Assembly: GCA_033032175.1 (NCBI GenBank)
Contig: CM065316.1
Location: forward strand, 6,604,115 to 6,668,114
Source of the DNA: Saturnia japonica
Taxonomy: Eukaryota; Arthropoda; Insecta; Lepidoptera; Saturniidae
Direction: 5' to 3'
DNA: 64,000 bases
Positions 10,383 through 22,459 of the stretch are shown here, in pieces; the first letter of the stretch is position 1; every line of letters starts with the position of its first letter. The notes under the pieces are model-generated. The model saw only the letters and a program-made list of their open reading frames with translations. It was not told where the DNA came from and did no database searches. A program made the position numbers and the translations under genes.

Positions 10383-11107
10383 TTATTGGTTGGGTAATGG
10401 AAAAACCTTCACTACGGGTCTGCGGTAGACTCCAGATTTAGTCCTGACATCTACAACGCGTGGAACACCATCTTTTCCGGGAAACAACCGTTCTATGATA
10501 CCCAGTGGCCAATCCAAAGGAGCACTGTTCTCTGATTCAAGCAGTACAACAGCACCCTGTTGGATATGAGCATTAGATGAGAGCCATTTATTTCGGACTT
10601 GCAAAGTGTTAAGGTATTCGACCTTCCACCTTTTCCAAAAAGACTGCACCAAATGGTCAATAATGCGTTTCCGTTGAAGTAGTGTGACCCTCTTAGTGGT
10701 CAAATCCTCAGAAGGTAAGGACTTTAAAGGCGTCATTACCAAAAAATGAGCGGGAGTCAATGCCAGCGGTTCAGATGGATCGCTACTTAGCACTGACAAT
10801 GGGCGCGAATTTAAAATGGCCTCAATTTGAGTGAGGACAGTATTCATTTCGTCGCCAGTTAATAATTGAGAACCTACGATTTTGGCTAGATGATTTTTAA
10901 TGCTTCTAATATTACCTTCCCATATACCTCCAAATGGGGGGCAGAAGCTGGGTTAAATTTCCACTCTACGCAGTTATCTCGTAACTCGTTCGCAAATTTG
11001 TCTTTGTATTGTTCCGACTCTAGTAATTGATACACGGAATTAAGATATGTCTTTGCACCTATAAAGTTTGTTCCATTATCTGAGTAAAGTACTGAGACAG
11101 GACCGCG
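10383..11107 (-). pseudogene. BEL/Pao retrotransposon pol, integrase end and DUF5641 (broken)
   Basis: The minus-strand translation begins within the integrase core (SVLYSDNGTNFIGAK, second catalytic Asp) and continues through the glutamate region (FNPASAP...GGIWEGNIRS). It then reads NSRPLSVLSSDPSEPLALTP and the DUF5641 end (FWKRWKVEYLNTLQ, GAVVLLESENSAPLDWPLG, VRTKSGVYRRPVVKV). A missing T near 10938 shifts the frame between these parts. Everything upstream in pol and gag is absent: the sequence jumps at 11107/11108 into copy B. The stop is at 10383-10385. Confidence 0.85.
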
Positions 11108-12902
11108 GTCTCAAAAACTAAAAATACTAAATTTAATAATCAATCCCGCCAAAACAAACCGCTTCTTTGGCGGTGAGCCGCGGCCGCCGTTGACGGCACT
11201 TTGTACATTTCCACAGATCGATAAAGCGTTAAACATTCACAACTTTTATTTTATAAGCTTAGCTGTTATTTATAAAAACTATTTAATCTTTTTATCTTTG
11301 ATTTTATACAAGAAAATAAAAATGAAATGGTACAGAATAATTTAATAGTTGAAATTAATTGCAATTACGATACTCAATTAATCTATCAGAATGAATTTAA
11401 AATAGAATTCTTATACTTTATGTTAACACACTTCCGTTTTTAGTCCGGCCAATACTTTAATTTGAAAACAGGTAGGTACTTACAAAAATTACTTGCAAGT
11501 TTTATCGTGAACGCCGGCGCTGCCTCTAATTCTTTTATGTCGCTTGCAAATTTAGTACCTACACCACCAGGCCGCGGCCGCGGCCGCGTGCCAGTGCTGT
11601 GTTGGTGCGCTGGCACGGGGAGAGCGCGGTGACGCGGTGTCACCGCTGGTGTGTGTGTAAAATGAACGACTAAAATGAGCGAAAGTACGAAAAACCTAAA
11701 GTGTAGTGCTGTAATAATTCATAATGCATTGTTTTGTACAGAGTTAGATAGAAAAAATGAGGAAAATTTTAAGGTGTGTATTTCTGAATCTTACAAAACA
11801 AAACACAGTAGTGACAATAATTAATTTATTATGTGCAGATTCTACGTCACAAGGTTCCTTTAGAATTGACATTCCAACTTCGTCATTGCGCACTTTGGAG
11901 GAGAATCGAACCCGGCACTTAGCTATCTCAACGCCTGGCCCAAATCAGTACTGAACTGATCTGATACATAACTGAATACATCAGAGTACTACTAAACATA
12001 GACGATGGATTAAAAATCTTGACTCTACCCTTGCTAAAATTTAATTGAAGTATTTTTTTAATTAGTGGGATATCGAACCCGGTACTTTGATCGGATTGAA
12101 AGCGGCTAGGTAGAGACTAGCATAGTGGCAAAGTAGGTATTTAGACAAATGTTGTAAATAAGTACTTGTGCGATCGCCAGCTGCCGGCCGTAATTTTCGA
12201 TAGATGTGACGTACCTACCTGTTTTCAAATTAAAGTATTGGCCGGACTAAAAACAGAAAGTCTGTTAACATAAAGTACAAGAATTCTATTTTAAATTCAT
12301 TCTGATAGATTAATTAATTGTCGATCATAATTGCAAATAGTTTCTTCAACTATTACATTATTCTGTACCATTTCATTTTTAATTTCTTGTACAAAATTGT
12401 AAATTTTTTTAATTGTGTACGTGATAATCCAATTAGGTTAATTTAATATTCTAATATCATTTTTGTAGTAGCGAGCTTCTTGTTACGTCAGGGTACAATT
12501 GATTGTATAAATGTATAAAAAAAATTTGAATTATAACTTCTAAATTCCATATGAAGACTAGTCAGTAGGGATAACTAAACTTATGAAATAATAGTCGTGA
12601 ATGTAGGTATAACGGTTTATCGATCTGCGGAAAAGATCAAAGTGCCGCTTTCGACGCTAACGAGGGGCTACTGCAACGAGGCGGCCCGCGGCGCTTTATT
12701 TATTTTGGCGGGGTTGATTATTAAGTTTAGTATTTTTAGTTCTTGAGACAGTTACACTTTGACTTTCATTTCATGTGCGCGTGCGTGGGCGACAGATATT
12801 CGTTCAATCGTATTGTTAACTAAGTTCTTGTCATTATTTTATTGTTACGTTTTTTGTTTCTTTTTAAGATTGTGTTGATTTTATGAGAGTTTTGTTTTAA
12901 TA

Positions 12903-14032
12903 ATGCCTAACGCATACGTTTATACTAGTGTTCGTGAATACGGTAGCATGTTAATGAATAATGTGCCTTGGAGAAGCTCGCGGGAATGCTTCGCGTGCAT
13001 TACGAATTTACCGAGAGAGATTCCCGACAGCTGGACATCCGACTGACTCTCGCCTGATAACAGCAGCTATTCAGCGAGTGTTGGAAAATCGGCCCACTGC
13101 CCCAGTAGCGACAGGAGGTGGAAGTCAAGTGGCTATTCAGTTCGAGGCGAGCATTTTTGATGTCGTTCGCTGAAATCCGAACTTAGTTAAACGAGGTATT
13201 GCTAAATTGTTAAGGCTTCCAGATGTAACAAGTGTGTTATACTGAACAGTTTCCAAGGTGTTAAAGCGTAAACGAATGTGCCCATAAAAAGTGCACAAAG
13301 TGCAAGCTTGGTATCCGGTGAGAACGATCACTGGCGAGTTTTTTACCATTGGATAAGACCCGCAACAACGTGTGCCTGGTTTCATTGAACACGTGATCTG
13401 GACGGACGAGTAGACATTTACAGGAAACGGGCTGTGGAACCGAAGAAATACACACGTTTATTCCGAGGTGAACCCGCACGCTGTTCTACAAACCAGGCAC
13501 CAAACCCGATGGTCGGTTAACGTATGGGCAGGTTTATTTAAGGATCGCATACTAGAACCAATGATTCTGCCACAGCAACTTGACGGACAGCGATATTTAA
13601 ACCTCATAAATGAACAGTCGGAGGACATTTTAGACGATTTATCATTAACTGAATATCGCCGAAAATGGTTTCAGCATGATGGTGCACCCCCACATCCTCA
13701 GATTCGTCCGTGAGCGCCTCACTGAGCTATTTGATGATCGCTGGATCGGCAGACTAGGACCATACTCTTGGCCACCTCTGTCATCCGATCTGACCTCGTT
13801 AGTCTTCTTTCTGTAGGGGTATGTGAGAGAATGTGCTTTTAATCGTAAGTGTGTTAGTGCCAACGAAATGCACCAAAGGACCGTGGATGTTTTCGACAAA
13901 CTACGTGCGGGCTGCGTCGAGGACTCCACGATGATGCCTGCATGAGGATACGCAACGCCGAGCCCAAATCTGCCTCGAAATGAATGGGGCACAATTTGAG
14001 CCGCATCTCATAAGACCACGGAAGCTTTAGAT
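12903..14032 (+). pseudogene. DUF4817 / DDE transposase, dead (copy B)
   Basis: This copy is essentially identical to the pseudogene at 7457-8586, including its stops and frameshifts. It arose by the segmental duplication, not by an independent transposition. Confidence 0.85.
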
Positions 14033-14055
14033 CGGTAAGCTGTTTCATACCTACA

Positions 14056-14346
14056 TTTTTTATAAATAACTTAGTACTGAACTGATATGAATAGGTACAT
14101 AACTGAATACATCAGAATAATAAACATTCTTACACGATGGATTAAAAAACATGGCTCAATGCTTGTTAAAATTTTATTTAAGTATTTTTTTCATTCGCGG
14201 GGAATCGAACCCGTTACTTTTTTAATTCAACCGGAGAATTCGAATGAAAGTGGCCAGGTAGACACTAGCACAGTGGCAAAGTAGATAAGTTAGGTATTTA
14301 GACAATATTGTCAATAAGTATTTGTGCGATCGCCAGCCGCGGGCCG
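14056..14346 (-). repeat. tRNA-related SINE-like repeat (copy B)
   Basis: Duplicate of 8610-8900, with the reverse box-B-like sequence near 14200. Confidence 0.4.
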
Positions 14347-14668
14347 CGCGAGAATGGCACTGCGCCGCGCTCACGCTGGACTGGCGACGCGACGCGCCGC
14401 GCCTGCGCGTTATTTGCCCCCGAGCAATGAGCTGTATTTAATTTGGTGTTCATTGCTGGTTTTTTTTTTTAGTAAAGTATTGTATTTTTTTGTAAAATTC
14501 TCGTTTCATTAAGTTGTACTAACATGATGGAGCGTAAATAATACTAATAAAAAGTTTAAATAATATGATTTTTTTTAAATCAGGATCAATTTTTTTTCCA
14601 TCCCATCATCAAAGGTGTCATTAGTACTATCGTCTGTCTTCATTTTCGGGAGCGGTCTACTAATACCC

Positions 14669-15627
14669 TGTATATACTAAAACCCGACTACAACCGTTGG
14701 GCAGCTGTCCGCCAGACATAACACCCGTCTGGTCGGAGGATCCTCCCTTGGCAATAGTTCTTCTACAGTACATATTTAAGTATTATTAGAAAAATACTAG
14801 TTAAATACTCCACCGTTGATTGTGATATCCGTGCCACGAGTGCTCGAGCTACTCATCTCGGAGCCAAAACAACGTACGCGAAGTTGTATGATATGATTAT
14901 GATTACTTTCAATCAAAAATCTAAACTTAATATATTCCGTTTTGGTAAACAAATCCCATTGCTATTAGATCGGAAAATAATAAGTAAGTAAATAATAAAT
15001 AAGTATATTATTTACAATTAAACATTATTACCTAAAGTAATATCGTAAAACATGTAGAAATATAAATAAAATCTTTCTACGCCAGCAAAGCCTTTAAAAC
15101 CTATTTTAATAAATAAATACCATTAGTAGATAGTAATACTTGCCCAGGCTAACCAAAAAAATATTACTGCAATCCGTCTAAAATACCTTCTGTAGGTCCC
15201 TATTTATCATTTAGGATGGCTGTGGCTCAATAATATAGTTTTAAAATATACAGTAATTGTAGACGTTAGTTCTTTTTTATTGTTGAAATTATTATTTTTT
15301 AATTACCTACCTACTATGTGCAAAGCCGCATTGGAAAATGACGGAAAAGATGGGACTCACCCTGGGCTGCGCTCCCTGTTGTCTCGCTCTTCCTCCACTG
15401 GTACACAACACCAAGTTCTCTAAACACTTTAAGTAACTAACAATGTATTTTAATTAATATAAATGAATCACTTATGTCGGTCGGACGTTCGTTGCCTCGC
15501 GCAATGCCCACAACGAAGTGTAGTGTCGTACACAGGGTGGGGGGGGGGGGGGGGGGACACAAAGAGAAAGGCAAGAATATTCATGTTCAAGGACAGGATG
15601 CCGCTTTGCACAATTCTAGCCTAAACA
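14669..15627 (-). repeat. LTR of the BEL/Pao element (copy B, solo)
   Basis: Same LTR as 9222-10185. It is followed not by BEL/Pao internal sequence but by hAT-side flank, so it stands as a solo LTR. Confidence 0.55.
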
Positions 15628-16247
15628 GTAATTAAAAGAGAATAAAATAATTGAAGGGTTTTTCAAAATAATCTATGATACTGCTATTAGATATTATATG
15701 AATTAAAAATGTAAGTATTACCTGTAATAACAAAAATACTTCACTTACCTTGTTTATTTTCTTCAAGAATGGACTATATTAAATCGGTTTTTATAGAAAA
15801 AATGTTGTTTATAATATCTAATAATTAACAAACAATTTGCACTAGACGTTCACACGTTCACGTAAGAGAATATTGAAATGAATGCGGTCGGAAACAAAAC
15901 AAAAGGCCCAATCCACAATACAAGTGACGAGCGCTATATCGAGGGAATCCCCTGACTAGCTTTGGTTATGCGCGAACGGGGTATTAAATTTTGGGGGAAT
16001 CCCAGATCGATTGATAGTGTGTACATTGTTTTTTTTTCTAAATATCAATTTATTATGCTCGTGGTACGATATCATAGTTACCTAGATAATTTTATTACTG
16101 GCAGTTATGCTCTCTGCCATAGATTTACGATTTTTTATAGGTAGAAAAAACTACAACTGATGGTCATAATCGGGCTCGGGTGTCATCCCTGAAAGGATGA
16201 CACCCGGGGCTGGCCGCACCCGCCTCCCCCCCTTAGCTACGTCACTG
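15628..16247. mobile_element. Right (5') end of the hAT element
   Basis: Non-coding sequence ending in the terminal motif TTAGCTACGTCACTG, which is inverted relative to the terminus at 213. A 12 bp perfect hairpin (16177-16188 with 16195-16206, 6-base loop) lies about 40 bp inside the end. No hAT N-terminal coding sequence is recognisable. Confidence 0.45.
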
Positions 16248-17550
16248 GACACTTATTTTGGCGGTGATTTGCTTCGAAGTTGATATCAATACTCCTGAGT
16301 GCTTGTGATTTAAATTTTATTTTATTTTGACACATGTTTGAAAACTCAATCCGATTTTATACAAAAAAGGTTGACCTCACTTAAGCAATACTAATATTAT
16401 AAATGCGAAAGTAAGTAACACTGTCTGTCTGACTGTTACGTTTTCACGCCTAAACCGCTGAACCAATTTTGATGAATTTTGGTATAGAGATAGATTGGAC
16501 CGTGAGAAAGGATATAGGGTACTTTTTGGAGCGAAAATAAAACTTTAAGGGTAGAAAATAGGGAATTGAAGTTTCTATGCACAAAATATGAGAACACCAA
16601 ATGCGCATGCGCGATAATGGTGAAATGACATCGGCTGCCATACCAACCAGTTTGTTGATTGTCAATCTGGTTTGTTGATTAATTGATATTTTTATACTTA
16701 ATATGAAATGTATTGTATTTCTAATAATTATTATTAAATGATAGTCCAGTATTCTTTTTAAGATTGGCTGAATTGTATATAAACTGGTGAACTACGCAGT
16801 ACGGCGTAATTACTGTTTTATTTTATGATAGGAATATGATGTGTGCTGTCAATCGCGGCTTGCGGGAGTTTATATATTCTAAGCGATATACCTATTTTAA
16901 ATTACCTGGATTATACAGTTTTGCTACAAGTGAATTATTTCATTGTGTTATTCTACATGTGGTGAAAATAAAACTTGGGTGAAAGTTTCTATGAAGAACC
17001 CATTCATATTGATTATATGCTTTTGTTAAGAAAGTAATAAAAGAGGTTTCACGTTTTTCAAAAAACCTTTCTGTAGGCCGGTACAATAAGGTATGATTTT
17101 AATTATTTTTCAAGTTTTATTGGGACGGATAATGTGTTGGATTCATATTGGCATATAATGTCAAAAATTATTATGTATGTACGATGATAATTTTATAGTT
17201 CTGAATACATACCCCCACCTCTTATAGATTCCTATACTACTAATAAACAAAAATTTAAAGGAATGGGCACGTTTAACTTGTTTGGGGAAAAGTTGCTGAA
17301 ATCATATCATTTTGGAGAAATTTTTTGGCCCCCATGGGGAAATTTCAAAAACTCAATCTGGAGACCCTGGTCCGGTGTACAGTTGTCAGTGTCAAATGTC
17401 AATCTTGTGGTCAATCTTAGGTGAAAATATTACAGAAAAATAAAAGGTATGTTGGAACGGTTGGTTGTCCCAGTTATTTTGATCTAAATCAATATTATGC
17501 AATTAAATTGCGTTAGTCGTTTGTGATATATTCTTACGAAACCGCAAATA
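16248..17550. repeat. Intergenic stretch with a Helitron/MITE-like repeat
   Basis: From about 16387 to 16600 the sequence (ACTAATATTATAAATGCG, CTGTCTGTCTG, AACCAATTTTGATGAA) matches a very common lepidopteran non-autonomous repeat type. The rest is AT-rich without gene signals until the upstream region of the gene at 17551. Confidence 0.5.
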
Positions 17551-20500
17551 ATGTCTCAAGACGCAGATCTGTTAATATCGGTGCCTCGTTCGTGTATTCC
17601 TGAATTTTATAGCAAGTATTTGAATTTAGTTGAAACTTTTTACTATGTGACACTCTCTGAGAATAAATCGTGTCTCTCTAATGAGAATCCTAATTATGTG
17701 TTTTTCAACGTTGAATTCAACTTAAATTTGGCGGACGGGAACTTTAATCCCCAAGAACTTGTGGGACGAATCCAGGTAAGTTGAAAATGCTTGATTCTAC
17801 TTTGTAATATATTGATAAAATTGTAATATATATTTGTGTAAAAAACAGAGAAAGCTGCTTTATATTTTAACCTGGTTGTTATATTTTTCTGGCTTATTCA
17901 TTACAAAACTGAAAGTCTTCTTATAACATCTGTTTGATGTTACATTGTAGTGAAAATAAAATATATTCCATCTAACATATGGAAATTTTATTTTGCCTAA
18001 TAATGTTTGAAATTGGGTATTTATTTAATTGTTGCATCAATATTGGAGAAAAACTATAGTGCCAGAAAAGCACTCTAAAATACCTGACCAGAATGCAATG
18101 ACATGGCAAGTGTCATAGGAAAGTCAGGTACGACTTTCCATTGACGTCCGTCGAATTGATTGGCGGGAGAGGGGTGGGGAGGGTGGAGGGAGTACTACTA
18201 CCCCCCTTAAAAGGACTTTGCATATGTGCTTATAATAATGTAACCTTGTAAAAAAAATTCATTCCCCAACTCGACGGACGTCAATGGAAAGCAGAGCCGA
18301 AAGTTATTTTGTGGTAATAGTAAAAAAAGTGTAAAATTGATTTCAATTAAAGTAAACAAAGTTTTTATCAACCTCAGAATATCCTCTGCTATAACTCCTT
18401 ATTAGTTTTATAAGTTTCTGGATATTTCTAAGAGGAGTAGGTATCTTAAAATGATTGACCAGCTATTTAGCCAGGTCTTAGCAATCCAGGAGTGGTTACT
18501 GTGTGTTTCATCCTACCCATGTACTCTCTGCACAACAAGCCTTTTAAGACAACTAAATTACCATTCACTAATTTGTTGTTGTATGGAATATCTGTAAAGA
18601 ATATTTTGACTGCATTAGGTTGATTAAAGCATTGCAAGGTAGTAGATTTCAAGCATTATCGGAATGATGTGTAACATAATTAATCCTCATGTTTGATACC
18701 CCAGTAAACATATAGGTAATTGGTTAGATTTATTTTTTATTTATTTGTCTATGCTATTACTACACTTGATGTAGTTTAACTGTCCCCCAAGAAATTTAAC
18801 TTTTCTAAGAAGTTATTAAAATTTATTTTTATACTAGCTGTACCTGCAGCTTCACTCACATAGCCAACAGAAAAACACATAATGCTTATAAATGTTGTAA
18901 TTTCTTAATAATTTAACGAAGATATCATGGTTTTTTTATAAGTACCAAGTACCTAAGAAGTAAAACAAAGATAAAAAGATCAAAATCTATTCAGTACTTT
19001 TTGCATGTTTCAGGCACAACTGTAAACCTCAATCATTTTGACATGAGACTTCTCTATACAAGTGTCTGTTTGCAATGTCATAATAACAGTTTTTTTACTA
19101 AATGCCTATGAAAGTATATTTTATTTATTTTAATATTTTAAGAAAACTTACAGCTAAGTACTTGTTTAAGTTACATGTATAAATTAATGAAGGCCATTTA
19201 CAAGTTCTCACATATAATTATGTACTTATATAAATGAAAAAAATAAAGTAGACGGAAAACACAAAAATATTAACAAAAGAAATAAGAATTCAAAAGAGCT
19301 TTCAACTTCTGCACAGTTGTATCAAATATATCAATGTCTAAATCACTAACCAATTTATTCATACTGCTGCTTACTCCAATGAAATAGGAATTTTGTCTGT
19401 AGGTAGTTCTAACAATAGGACTATAAAGTATGTTAGGGTTTCTAAAAAATGCTGCCGGTACATGTAGGTTAATTTTGCTCAGTATCTCCGAACAGTCAAT
19501 TAGGCCATTGAGTATACACAAAAGATATGGATACATCAGCTATTTCTCTTCGTGTATACAGCGGGAGCATATGAAATTTTTTACAGCGGGATGTGTAATC
19601 TGGTACAATTATTTCAGATTTAAACTGTAGGAAACGAAGAAACCGCTTTTGTATTTTCTCAATGTGTGTGATATATATATTATAATTGGGGTTCCAGACT
19701 TGAGATGCGTATTCAAGATGGGTTCGAATAAAAGAACAATAAAGAATTTTAAAAGTTTTAACACATTTAAATTCATTGGATAATCGAAATACAAACCCTA
19801 ATGCTTTAGAAGCTTTTTTGACAACATTATCAATATGCTTATCAAATATTAGTTTGGAGTAAAAAATAACACCTAAATCTCTAACAGTATTAACTCGTGA
19901 TAATTTAGTATTTTTAAGAAAGTACTTATAACAAAATCAACAATTTTTAAATTATTTTGTCTGTCTGTCTGTTTTTTCTGGGTAATCCTCGAAATGGTTG
20001 GACCAATTTTGACAGGATTTTCACTGGCAGATAGCTGATGTTATAAGGAGTAACATAGACTACTTTTATTTTAGAAAAATAATTAGGTTTCCATACAAAT
20101 CAAAGAAAACTGCCAATGGTGAATTGTTTGGAAGGTGAAAGCTGAGTAAACCATAAGATATATTTCAAATTATTGTACTACATAATTGTAGACATTAAAA
20201 AGACCTACAAAAAAGTTAGTGATAGCATATGTCTATCTTCTAAGGATCACGCACGATAACCATTTTTATCTTTAAAATAACTAGAAGCAGGGGTAGAGTG
20301 TGTCCCCAATCTAAGGCATTCTGTAGTCCACATAAACGCAGCCACAAGCACAACTAATACTAATGTAACTGTTTCAAATTATGAAATATTAAGTTGTACT
20401 TATAATAAAAAAAGAACTGAAATACCTTCAACACTAAATAGTAATGCTAACTAGAACCCCTAAGAGTTATCATATTTGCAGGCAATTATTTTCTACAAAT

Positions 20501-22459
20501 TGACTTCAACTTAAATATATATTCAAAGCCAAATAATAAATTGTCTTGTATTTATTAAAAATAGTCAAAACCCAATAAAAAGTTTGTACTTAAAAATTAT
20601 GAATGCCACTTATACATGTAGTAATAAGCTGTTATTTTGCTATTACAAACAGACACTTTAATTTTATTAATTGTATAGGTTCAAACCTTTATACTTACCT
20701 TAATTATATTTTGTCTCCACTTTTAGGCCCAAAAAATTGTAAATTATAATCTTTAAAAGTTTCATTAATATGAAAATGAATGTTATGACCAAAATAAATC
20801 ATCTAATTCTAGTAACAAAGTACTACTACATCCCTATTGGAAAAGCATCGACTTTATAGATACTTTGTAAATAGCAACCGTAATACAAAGCAAACTAGAT
20901 CTATAGTGAATAAAATGTTTTATAGGGACATTTAACTAAACATTGCTGGAGTCTCCAATAAAAAAGGTCTATATAATGATTGTATACAAAATAAAATTAA
21001 GCCTTATCTTGTAATAAGAGAGTTTTATTTTGAATATGCACTTTAGGTAACTTAACACCTTTTGCATTAATATTAATTTTGCATTGAGATTGGTGTTTTA
21101 TTAGTAGTAGTATGTTTTGTTTGTGTGATTTTGGCAACATAGGTCCCATATTGTGATATAAGTGTACCAATTCCAACTTACTCTTTATTCCATGGTTAAG
21201 AAGATAGTATCATCATAATTTATTTATTCATTCACATACGTTTAGTCAAAAGTGGTATTAGGAATTTTAATCCCAACAAGTAGATCATTATGATCTACAA
21301 TCTACACCCACATTTATTTTATAAGTTTACTATTTGCATAACTTGCATACCTTGAATTGAACCTATTATGTAACAAAAAACCTATTAGTGTTACTTAACT
21401 GTTTTCAAGAAAGATATCTATTTCAATGCAATTTAGATAAGTGGATGATGTTTTTGTTGCATTGGTATAAATTATGCATAAGTTGTCCTTTCATTTAAAA
21501 AGTTTATACAAAGTTAAACTTAAATTTAAGTTTAGTTTAGGGTTCTGTACGTCAAAAGAAAAAACGGAAACCTTATAGTATCACTTTGTTGTGTCCGTCT
21601 GTCTGTCACAACCCTTTTTCCCAGGAACACATGGAGGTATCAAGTTGAAATTAATATCAAATACTATCTGTAATCCCTTGGGGCTGTGAAAAAAACAAAC
21701 TTTTAAGTCTACCCAATCAAATGATACGGATGTTTATGCTACATGTTTTAAACATTTCCAAAGGGAATTAAAACCTTAAGGGTACTTCCCTTTGACCTAG
21801 AATCATGAAATTTGTCAAGAAGCAATGTCTTATAAAACATGTAAAGGAAAAAAATTCTTAAAACATGTAAAACATGTAAAGAAAAAATTAGTAGCAACAT
21901 CGAAAAAAAATTTTCTTATGATTATAAACTTATTTGCAGTTGATAAAGTGACCTCCGCATAATGTTGATGTTTGAGGACAATAGTTTTCCAACGGGAAAG
22001 TTAAGTTTGTCCCTCAGTCAAGATAGTTTTTCTTTAGAATTGTTCAGTGCTTTCTTCAGTAATGTTTCCTAGTTATTTTGGTGAATGTAGCTCTACAATT
22101 AAGGAAATCTCGATTGCGCGAGTCCGACTTGCACTTGGCTGGTTTTTTTTTAATAACAGTATGGCAAAGTTATGTCACTGTACCTAAAGTAAGCACAGTA
22201 CAATGTAATATTTTTTTTATCCTTATAGGTTTTAACGTTGTGGCCACAATCTCACCTGATCTTAAGTGAAGATGTGGCCCAAGATGTTAGTATGCTTTGC
22301 TTAGTGGATATAACTGAAAGATCGGCAAGGCATCAACAATCGTCACTGTCTGCCAGCTTACAAGTCACTCGGCAGGTGGTCTTGAAGCGCGACAAACTTA
22401 AAGGGAAGTACATGGTTGTCGCTACCCAGTTAGTTACAGGTCCCAACTTCTCTGTTTAA
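17551..22459 (+). CDS. Unrecognised two-exon gene; last exon partly repeat-derived
   Basis: Exon 1 (17551-17775) starts MSQDADLLISVPRSC and ends GRIQ at a good donor (CAG/GTAAG). Exon 2 (22229-22459) follows a pyrimidine-rich acceptor (TTATCCTTATAG) and reads VLTLWPQSHLILSEDV... to GPNFSV and a stop. Both junctions are phase 0, giving about 151 residues. There is no signal peptide, membrane segment or domain that I recognise. The first 70 or so bases of exon 2 are about 80% identical to a dispersed repeat seen at 59796 and 40443, whereas the rest is unique. Extra exons inside the 4.45 kb intron cannot be excluded, and expression is unproven. Confidence 0.5.
18134..18291. mobile_element. MITE with perfect terminal inverted repeats
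   Basis: The 158 bp unit has 21 bp perfect inverted ends (18134-18154 and 18271-18291; outer bases CTTTCCATTGACG). The interior is G-rich, then T/A-rich. It lies in the intron of the gene at 17551. Confidence 0.6.
19260..19930 (-). pseudogene. LINE reverse transcriptase C-terminal fragment
   Basis: The minus-strand translation in several frames gives the end of a Jockey/CR1-type ORF2: VNTVRDLGVIFYSKLIFDKH, YCSFIRTHLEYASQVWNPNY, IEKIQKRFLRFLQFK, then NSYFIGVSSSMNKLVSDLD. Frameshifts near 19540 and 19620 break it. It resembles, but is not, the element at 499-4235. It sits in an intron, opposite to the host gene. Confidence 0.75.
19965..20095 (+). repeat. Dispersed repeat family 1
   Basis: Sequence around GTTGGACCAATTTTGACAGG and ACTACTTTTATTTTAGAAAA. 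Inverted relatives occur at 27640-27805 and 35223-35375 in this window. Confidence 0.6.
21535..21990 (+). repeat. Dispersed repeat family 2 (GGGTTCCGTAC type)
   Basis: Begins AGGGTTCTGTACGTCAAAAG with CCGTCTGTCTGTC and CAAGTTGAAATTAATATCAA. Relatives lie at 35637-35710 and 37650-37970. This repeat type is widespread in insects. Confidence 0.6.

Larger units (their letters stand above)
11108..15627. repeat. Copy B of the 4.52 kb direct duplication
   Basis: This is the second copy of 5663-10185. Its left edge is joined to BEL/Pao integrase sequence, with a few bases of shared sequence (GGTCTC / TGTCTC) at the joint. Its right edge (15627) is exactly the outer end of the LTR; unrelated sequence starting GTAATTAAAAG follows. 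The pol fragment that follows copy A at 10186 is absent here. Confidence 0.9.

Noticed and set aside
9222..15627. Interpretation of the 4.5 kb repeats as giant LTRs of one element
   Set aside because: Copy B leads directly into integrase instead of a primer-binding site and gag, and the repeats contain foreign transposons cut inside a palindrome arm; a segmental duplication fits better.
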